64,000 nucleotides of DNA from Shewanella polaris. GTDB taxonomy: Bacteria > Pseudomonadota > Gammaproteobacteria > Enterobacterales > Shewanellaceae. Location: the NCBI RefSeq assembly GCF_006385555.1, contig NZ_CP041036.1, positions 3,038,001-3,102,000 of the forward strand, given 5' to 3'. Made by a program: the position numbers and the translations under genes. Positions within the stretch are counted from its first letter, which is position 1, and every line of letters starts with the position of its first letter. Below are positions 59,153-64,000 of this stretch, piece after piece. The notes beneath the pieces were generated by a model that was given only the letters and a program-made list of their open reading frames with translations, searched no databases and had not been told where the DNA came from.

Positions 59153-61597
59153 CTATTGCACTAACATCACGGCACTGGCCAATACGGCTGCGCAACTAGA
59201 CTTGGCGATAGTACGGGTACGTTCGGCAGTACAAGTGCCACTACAAATCGACAGACCGCTCACTAAGCTATCAAGTTCATTGTAAACCGAACTTTGACTT
59301 GGCTGACTTGCTAACGATAACGGCATAAGTTGGTTAATTAACGGGTTCAATAAATTAGCGCGTTCAGTGGCATTTAACGCCACACTAGGCACGGCAGTAA
59401 AGTCCACATCAGGGAACCAATTACCACGAATCGTGTTGTCTTCAATCGCAGTGTCACAATAGGCAATTGCAAGCTGGGTGATGCCCATTTGCTGCGCTGA
59501 AATAAAGGTTTCGATATTTTCTAGGCTCGGCAATTGACGCTTAACGAGTTGGTAAGTATCAAAAACTTTGGTCGATTGTTGTTCGACGCCCGTGAGCATA
59601 CTCATACTGTGATTGATTTCAGCAAAGTTACGCACGCCAACTTGGGCCGACTGAGTCGTTGCAGGCACCTCGGCTGGGGTAACAAATACCCCAGGTAACA
59701 CCACATAGGTGTGTTCGCCCAATTGTTCAAAGGTTAAGAAAAACTCATCCAAATTAGCACCTTTTTCAAGGGCGATAATAGTACCCAGCGAAGATATTGA
59801 AAACGGCTCAGCAATCGCTTGGCTTGCCGATAAAGACAAGTCCAAATTAGCATAAGACTGACCTTGAGCACTTTCTTTACCGTTAATACCAATACGTAAG
59901 CCTTTAATATCAAAACTGTCGGCAACAGGCGTACCATCAATGTTCACAATAGCTACATTGCTGAATAAATAGCTGTAGTTATCAAACTGACTGACTTCAA
60001 ACATGACGTAGGTATTTGGAAGATCAATTAAATGACTTATCGAGAACAGTAAAAAGAATTTTTCACCCACTCCAACATTATAGTTTTGTTGTACTTGCTC
60101 AGGTGCGAGCACCCGATTATAAATAGCCAATAAGCGAATGTCGCCTTGCCATACATGTTGGTTTGACGCTTCTTTGCCCAAAATAAGCGCAAAGCTGTCG
60201 TCCCAATTGGCCAGCGGCGCAATGTCTTCATCGACAACATCAATTAATTGACCATTAACATAAATACTGCGGCCAGCGGTGGCATTATAGGTCATCACTA
60301 CATGCTGCAATGTTGCTTGTAATACTTCATCGGCATCTGGCGTACTTAAGGCCGGCTCACCATTAGTGTTTGACGCTTCAGTACGAAGCATAACATCATA
60401 ATTATATAGGGTTTGTCCTAAGGTAAAGTTACGAGCATCGTCACCTGCAGAATAGGTTACAATACGGGCGGGACCTTCTTGAGTTACATTATTGGGAGTG
60501 ACCCAGGCTTCAACAGAAAGCTCACCAGTGGCAGTAATTAAATCATGTAACTTTTTACTGTTAGCGGTACTCGCCTGCGCTTTACCGTTAGTAAACGACA
60601 AGCCCCAACTGCCCAACCAATCTACATCACCTGTTAGGCTTAAGTTGGCTGCGGGTGAAATGCCTGACGTGTCATAAGCAATGCTGCCCTCACCTGTTTT
60701 AAATTGATATAAAGCAATTACGTCAGTTTCGAAGCGTCCACCACTTGATGCGGTAATGCCATCGGTTAAACGCAATGATTTTGACACCACCATGTCTGGT
60801 GAGATTTCATCAAGTTCAATGCCATCACTGAAGGCTATAATCGCATCACGCATTTCAATGCTGTCGTCTACACAATTGCTCCAACAATTATGAAACTCAG
60901 AACCTAACCGCACAACAAGCCTTGATTGCGCAGGATCATCTAAGTTAATGACCCCTTTAGCAGCTTCATAAGCTTGCTCAATGTCGTTACTGGCAAAAAA
61001 CGGCGACTGTGCAGCTTGCACGCCTTCGTTATGGCAAGACGCACAATATTGATTCACGATGGGATAAACGTGCTGACTAAATAGGCTGCTGTCATCAGGG
61101 AAGTTTTTACTTGAACCAGGATCACGAATAACCGGTGCGGTCAGCTCAATAGTATTGGCACTGCTAACACGTTCATCGGCCCACAATTTTATCCATTGAG
61201 TCATGGTTTCGCCACAAGCTGAATCACTGGCGAGCCAACAATTGTGGCCACCAGCCACTTTGCTAACCAAACGTGATGCTTTGGGGTCGGTTAAATCAAC
61301 CAATGGATTCGTGGCGGCATAAGCATCATTTACATCATTGCGACTAGCAAAATAAGGCGCTTGATTACCTTCTGTATGACACGCACCGCATTTTTCTTGG
61401 GTTGAAATATTATCCCACAATGATGTTTTGTATTTTTGAATATCAGCCGTTGCCGCTGCGGGGCCGGTATACACGTCAGATTGCGGGTTTTGTTGTGCAG
61501 GCGGATTTTTTTCAACATCCCCACCGCCACAAGCAGAAAGCCCCAAGATTAATGAGACAATAACAAGGCCTTTAGCCATTAAATATTTCACGGTCAT
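59153..61597 (-). CDS. Diheme LamG-domain lipoprotein
   Basis: An 814-residue envelope protein. The lipobox LSAC puts the acylated cysteine near residue 23. Two CxxCH heme-c motifs (CGACH near 69, CASCH near 184) each start a repeated unit that continues PYFAS/PFFAS, DAYAA/QAYEAA, and then an HNCW motif, so the N-terminal 270 residues are an internal duplication. A LamG/concanavalin-type domain lies at about 290-510 (ELSVEAWVTPNNV, HVVMTYNATAGRSIYVNGQ). The C-terminal 300 residues are unclassified and end with paired cysteines (CSGTC). It overlaps the upstream gene by four bases. Confidence 0.82.
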   Translation of the reverse strand: MTVKYLMAKGLVIVSLILGLSACGGGDVEKNPPAQQNPQSDVYTGPAAATADIQKYKTSLWDNISTQEKCGACHTEGNQAPYFASRNDVNDAYAATNPLVDLTDPKASRLVSKVAGGHNCWLASDSACGETMTQWIKLWADERVSSANTIELTAPVIRDPGSSKNFPDDSSLFSQHVYPIVNQYCASCHNEGVQAAQSPFFASNDIEQAYEAAKGVINLDDPAQSRLVVRLGSEFHNCWSNCVDDSIEMRDAIIAFSDGIELDEISPDMVVSKSLRLTDGITASSGGRFETDVIALYQFKTGEGSIAYDTSGISPAANLSLTGDVDWLGSWGLSFTNGKAQASTANSKKLHDLITATGELSVEAWVTPNNVTQEGPARIVTYSAGDDARNFTLGQTLYNYDVMLRTEASNTNGEPALSTPDADEVLQATLQHVVMTYNATAGRSIYVNGQLIDVVDEDIAPLANWDDSFALILGKEASNQHVWQGDIRLLAIYNRVLAPEQVQQNYNVGVGEKFFLLFSISHLIDLPNTYVMFEVSQFDNYSYLFSNVAIVNIDGTPVADSFDIKGLRIGINGKESAQGQSYANLDLSLSASQAIAEPFSISSLGTIIALEKGANLDEFFLTFEQLGEHTYVVLPGVFVTPAEVPATTQSAQVGVRNFAEINHSMSMLTGVEQQSTKVFDTYQLVKRQLPSLENIETFISAQQMGITQLAIAYCDTAIEDNTIRGNWFPDVDFTAVPSVALNATERANLLNPLINQLMPLSLASQPSQSSVYNELDSLVSGLSICSGTCTAERTRTIAKSSCAAVLASAVMLVQ

Positions 61598-62862
61598 TCT
61601 CCCATACAGTAGTTGCCAACTTCAGCAAACACGCGCTTAAGTTGGTAAGAATTCTGTTTAAAAGAAGCCGTAGTGGCACTAATTTGTGCAATATCCGCTT
61701 GGCTTTCTGCATCTCGTAAACACACAGTTTTAAACACTTTTTTGACTTGGCATTGCGCAAAGGCATTGCTGTTTGCCAACTCTTGCCCTAAGGATTTAGC
61801 TCCACTACCTTGACCTGACAAACTGTTATCCCAACCCAATTTTTGATTAGGTCCTTCGCGCCAGTAATTGTTCCATTTATCGTTTGGCGTTGCATAGCCA
61901 AAAGGAAAGCTGGTTGAATTGATATGATACTTACCTTGCACTCGAGTGCCGGTGGCAGGGTCGGTTTGACCGCTGGTGTTGTAAGCTATCGCACCAGCCT
62001 CACCGGTTGGATCTTGGTCACGGTTAAACTCATATTCATAATAAGCAAACGCTTGTGCCAGCGGATCCATACCACTGTGGCAACTTGAGCAGTTATTAAT
62101 AAACAAACGACTGTCACCACCTGGGCTGCGGCTCACATCTTGTCGAATACGATCGGTTGGGCGGGTGTTGTCTTTTAATGGCTCTAAATCGGTACACAAA
62201 TGATTCATTAAGGTAAAACGAAAAATGGCGCGGTTAGTGCCTAAATAGAAAAATTCTTTCGCCGCGGCACGGCTAGTTAACACCCCAGCGGTTGCGTCAG
62301 CAGGTAATCCATTCACACTCGATTGAGTGGTTCGCTCCAAGCCGTCTTTTAAATCAATAAATTGGTCTTCTAACGCTTGATAATGGTCATTATTGTTGCG
62401 GTTGTAACTGGGCAAGCTCAAACTATTTTTACCTACATACACCATGTCTGCTTGAAGAATATCTCTGAAATCAACATCGTCCCTAACCGCACCAATCACA
62501 GTGGCAGAATAGTCATTTAACGGCGCAAAAATGTCTTGATCAATATTGGTCCACGGCGTGGCGAACAATTTCAACGTCGTAGAATAAAATGCCGGCGTTT
62601 CCATTGCGAGGTAGGCGGCTTCGATGGATTTGCCATCATCAAGTAATGCCGCCATATTTTGCAATGTGGCTTCTGAAGCGGGAACCCCAGCGATGCGGTC
62701 ATGCAATTGTTTTGCTTGCTCTAAGCTGGCCGCTACTGCATTGATCGAGAAAAGACCAAATACACCAAGTGCTAATACACCCCTAACCTGCTTAGAATGC
62801 ATTGTTTTTCCATAATAAGATAATAAGCTGAGGCTTTTTATCGTACGAAGTCGTTGCTTCAT
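61594..62862 (-). CDS. Monoheme DUF1588/DUF1585-like exported protein
   Basis: A 422-residue protein with a long signal peptide ending about residue 45 (AVAA). The heme-c motif CSSCH lies in NNCSSCHSGMDPLAQAF near residue 260. The layout AGVLTSR, GTNRAIFRFTLMNHLC, CxxCH-x-MDP and a late AFAQCQVKKVFKTVC recalls the DUF1588 and DUF1585 modules of planctomycete-type cytochromes, though this is a remote resemblance. AAGGAG six bases before the ATG gives a strong start at 62862. It is the first gene of the operon. Confidence 0.78.
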   Translation of the reverse strand: MKQRLRTIKSLSLLSYYGKTMHSKQVRGVLALGVFGLFSINAVAASLEQAKQLHDRIAGVPASEATLQNMAALLDDGKSIEAAYLAMETPAFYSTTLKLFATPWTNIDQDIFAPLNDYSATVIGAVRDDVDFRDILQADMVYVGKNSLSLPSYNRNNNDHYQALEDQFIDLKDGLERTTQSSVNGLPADATAGVLTSRAAAKEFFYLGTNRAIFRFTLMNHLCTDLEPLKDNTRPTDRIRQDVSRSPGGDSRLFINNCSSCHSGMDPLAQAFAYYEYEFNRDQDPTGEAGAIAYNTSGQTDPATGTRVQGKYHINSTSFPFGYATPNDKWNNYWREGPNQKLGWDNSLSGQGSGAKSLGQELANSNAFAQCQVKKVFKTVCLRDAESQADIAQISATTASFKQNSYQLKRVFAEVGNYCMGE

Positions 62863-63167
62863 ACTATCTCCTTGTTAGCACTTGACTGCCTTACATTGAA
62901 CTGACATTGATGTTTGCACATGATGAAAATCGAATTGTGCTGATTAAATCATTCAACGGCTCACAATAAAAGTTTTAATTTTGTTAATTTTTTTGACACT
63001 TACAGCCAATTACTTGACGTCAAAAAAAATACCTACCCCGTCAAAAAAAAGTATTCAAACTATTTAATAAAAAGTGTTGAAACACTGGCTCTAGAAAGCA
63101 ATAATGTCAGGCGCCATCAGGTTTTGCCATGATACTAACAAAAATAATAAATCGTTAAGGAAAACAA
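62863..63167. promoter_or_regulatory. Divergent intergenic control region
   Basis: About 305 bases between the heme operon and the propeller lipoprotein gene. It holds a direct repeat GTCAAAAAAAA (twice, near 63019 and 63041) and a perfect dyad AGTGTT-GA-AACACT at 63073-63086 that could be an operator. A shared regulator for both transcripts is plausible but unproven. Confidence 0.4.
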
Positions 63168-64000
63168 ATGAGGCCGACTTTTGGCTATAACATTATGATG
63201 TTTACGGTAATTGCATTGTTATTGGGATGTAACACCGAAACAGCAATTAAAGATCAACAGCCTGATCCTGTTCTGGTTGAATATCCTGTGGTTTATATTG
63301 AGCGTAATTTAACTGCGGTCGATCAAACACCGGCACAATTTCAATCCCTTAATCCTGCCTATTTTAACCCTGGCGCTCAATTACTCATTAAACGCAATGC
63401 CTTCGCTGATTCACCTGCGACGAATTTAACAGCCTCCTTATTTGCTGAAGATCAGTTGATTGATATTCGCGATCTGTCAGTGTCTGACGATGGCCAACAA
63501 TTGCTTATGGCCATTCGCGCACCAGAAATCGATGGTGTTGACGACGATGAACAACCTAAATGGAATATCTGGCGTTATACAGTTTCTAGCCAAACCTTAG
63601 AAAGAATCATCACGAGTGACATAACAGCTGAGCAAGGCAATGACCTAATGCCTGCGTTTTTGCCAGACGGCAGAATTATATTTGCATCAACCAGACAACG
63701 TTTATCTCGAGCCATTTTGCTTGATGAAGGTAAACCACAATACACAGCATTAGATGAAAGCCGCGCTAATGAAACCTTCAATATCCATGTAATGGACCCA
63801 GACGGCAGCGCCATTAAGCAGTTAACCTTTAACTTAAGCCATGACTTTTACCCATTGGTACTGCAAAGCGGAAAGATTTTATACAGCCGCTGGGACCGTA
63901 TGGGCGGCGACCATGGTATTAACCTGTACCGTATGAATCCAGACGGAACTGAAAACGAATTAGTATTTGGCTGGCATTCGCATCAATTGACCCTTGACGG
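63168..64000 (+). CDS. Beta-propeller lipoprotein resembling HZS-alpha middle domain (cut by window end)
   Basis: The first 277 codons of a longer gene. The lipobox LLLGC puts the acylated cysteine at residue 21. The rest has WD40/TolB-like PD40 repeats: LSVSDDGQQLLMAIRA, MPAFLPDGRIIFAST, NIHVMDPDGSAIKQLT, and YSRWDRMGGDHGINLYRMNP followed by DGTENELVFGWHSH. The last block is typical of the propeller found in the middle domain of hydrazine synthase alpha and relatives in other bacteria. No hydrazine chemistry is implied. AAGGA lies about eight bases before the ATG. It is divergent from the heme operon. Confidence 0.75.
   Translation, partial: MRPTFGYNIMMFTVIALLLGCNTETAIKDQQPDPVLVEYPVVYIERNLTAVDQTPAQFQSLNPAYFNPGAQLLIKRNAFADSPATNLTASLFAEDQLIDIRDLSVSDDGQQLLMAIRAPEIDGVDDDEQPKWNIWRYTVSSQTLERIITSDITAEQGNDLMPAFLPDGRIIFASTRQRLSRAILLDEGKPQYTALDESRANETFNIHVMDPDGSAIKQLTFNLSHDFYPLVLQSGKILYSRWDRMGGDHGINLYRMNPDGTENELVFGWHSHQLTLD

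Noticed and set aside
1..64000. CRISPR array, tRNA, rRNA or prophage
   Set aside because: No regularly spaced repeats with unique spacers, no cloverleaf-like segments and no phage structural genes were seen.

Overview
The window looks like chromosomal DNA of a marine gammaproteobacterium, most probably Shewanella. The reasons are the complete rpsB-tsf-pyrH-frr-uppS-cdsA-dxr-rseP-bamA-skp-lpxD-fabZ-lpxA-lpxB-rnhB-dnaE block with divergent map-glnD-dapD, the gammaproteobacterial rpsB leader, the DUF3549/DUF3301, DUF2789 and DUF3192 proteins, Syd, type II QueF, and AT-leaning codon use. The genus is inferred from gene content only.

Layout. 1-1.1 kb is a small accessory patch: a decayed REP-associated transposase (RAYT) fragment, a 29-bp direct repeat pair, a possible lone attC site and a small membrane protein. 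1.2-3.7 kb holds a SAM methyltransferase and an exported M28 peptidase that converge on a bidirectional terminator. 3.8-23.9 kb is a minus-strand housekeeping superoperon covering translation factors, UMP kinase, isoprenoid, phospholipid and lipid A synthesis, outer-membrane assembly, DNA polymerase III alpha and TilS, headed by a recognisable S2-binding rpsB leader and promoter. 24-28.3 kb is map-glnD-dapD on the plus strand. 28.4-36.7 kb carries an HD-GYP protein, PurU, an orphan PTS IIBC, a MioC-like flavodoxin, TruC, YqcC, DUF3549 and DUF3301. 36.7-41.3 kb contains two minus-strand CsrB-family sRNAs on either side of an Nramp transporter, each with about twenty GGA motifs, a terminator and an upstream 18-bp UvrY/GacA-type palindrome. 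41-53.4 kb is conserved single-gene territory: Mpo1-like, GNAT, DUF2789, DUF3192, DUF2310, Syd, QueF, S10 peptidase, a LysR/alkylsulfatase pair, a phosphopantetheinyl transferase and ApbE.

53.4-57.4 kb is a mobile-element scar: a truncated Fic gene, an intact RAYT gene bracketed by REP-like repeats in inverted orientation, a 69-bp tandem duplication, a beheaded IS110 transposase and an unknown AT-rich gene. 57.4-64 kb is the least understood locus. A minus-strand operon encodes a DUF1588-like monoheme protein, a diheme LamG lipoprotein, a tiny coupled ORF and a Tat-exported DUF1501-like protein; it is divergent from a beta-propeller lipoprotein resembling the middle domain of hydrazine synthase alpha, which is cut by the window end. 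All the large products carry export signals and two carry CxxCH motifs, so the locus probably builds an envelope-located heme-containing assembly of unknown substrate.

The best candidates for follow-up are the paired CsrB sRNAs, which pipelines that look only for proteins would miss, and the heme/LamG/DUF1501 locus. No tRNA, rRNA, CRISPR array or prophage was seen.
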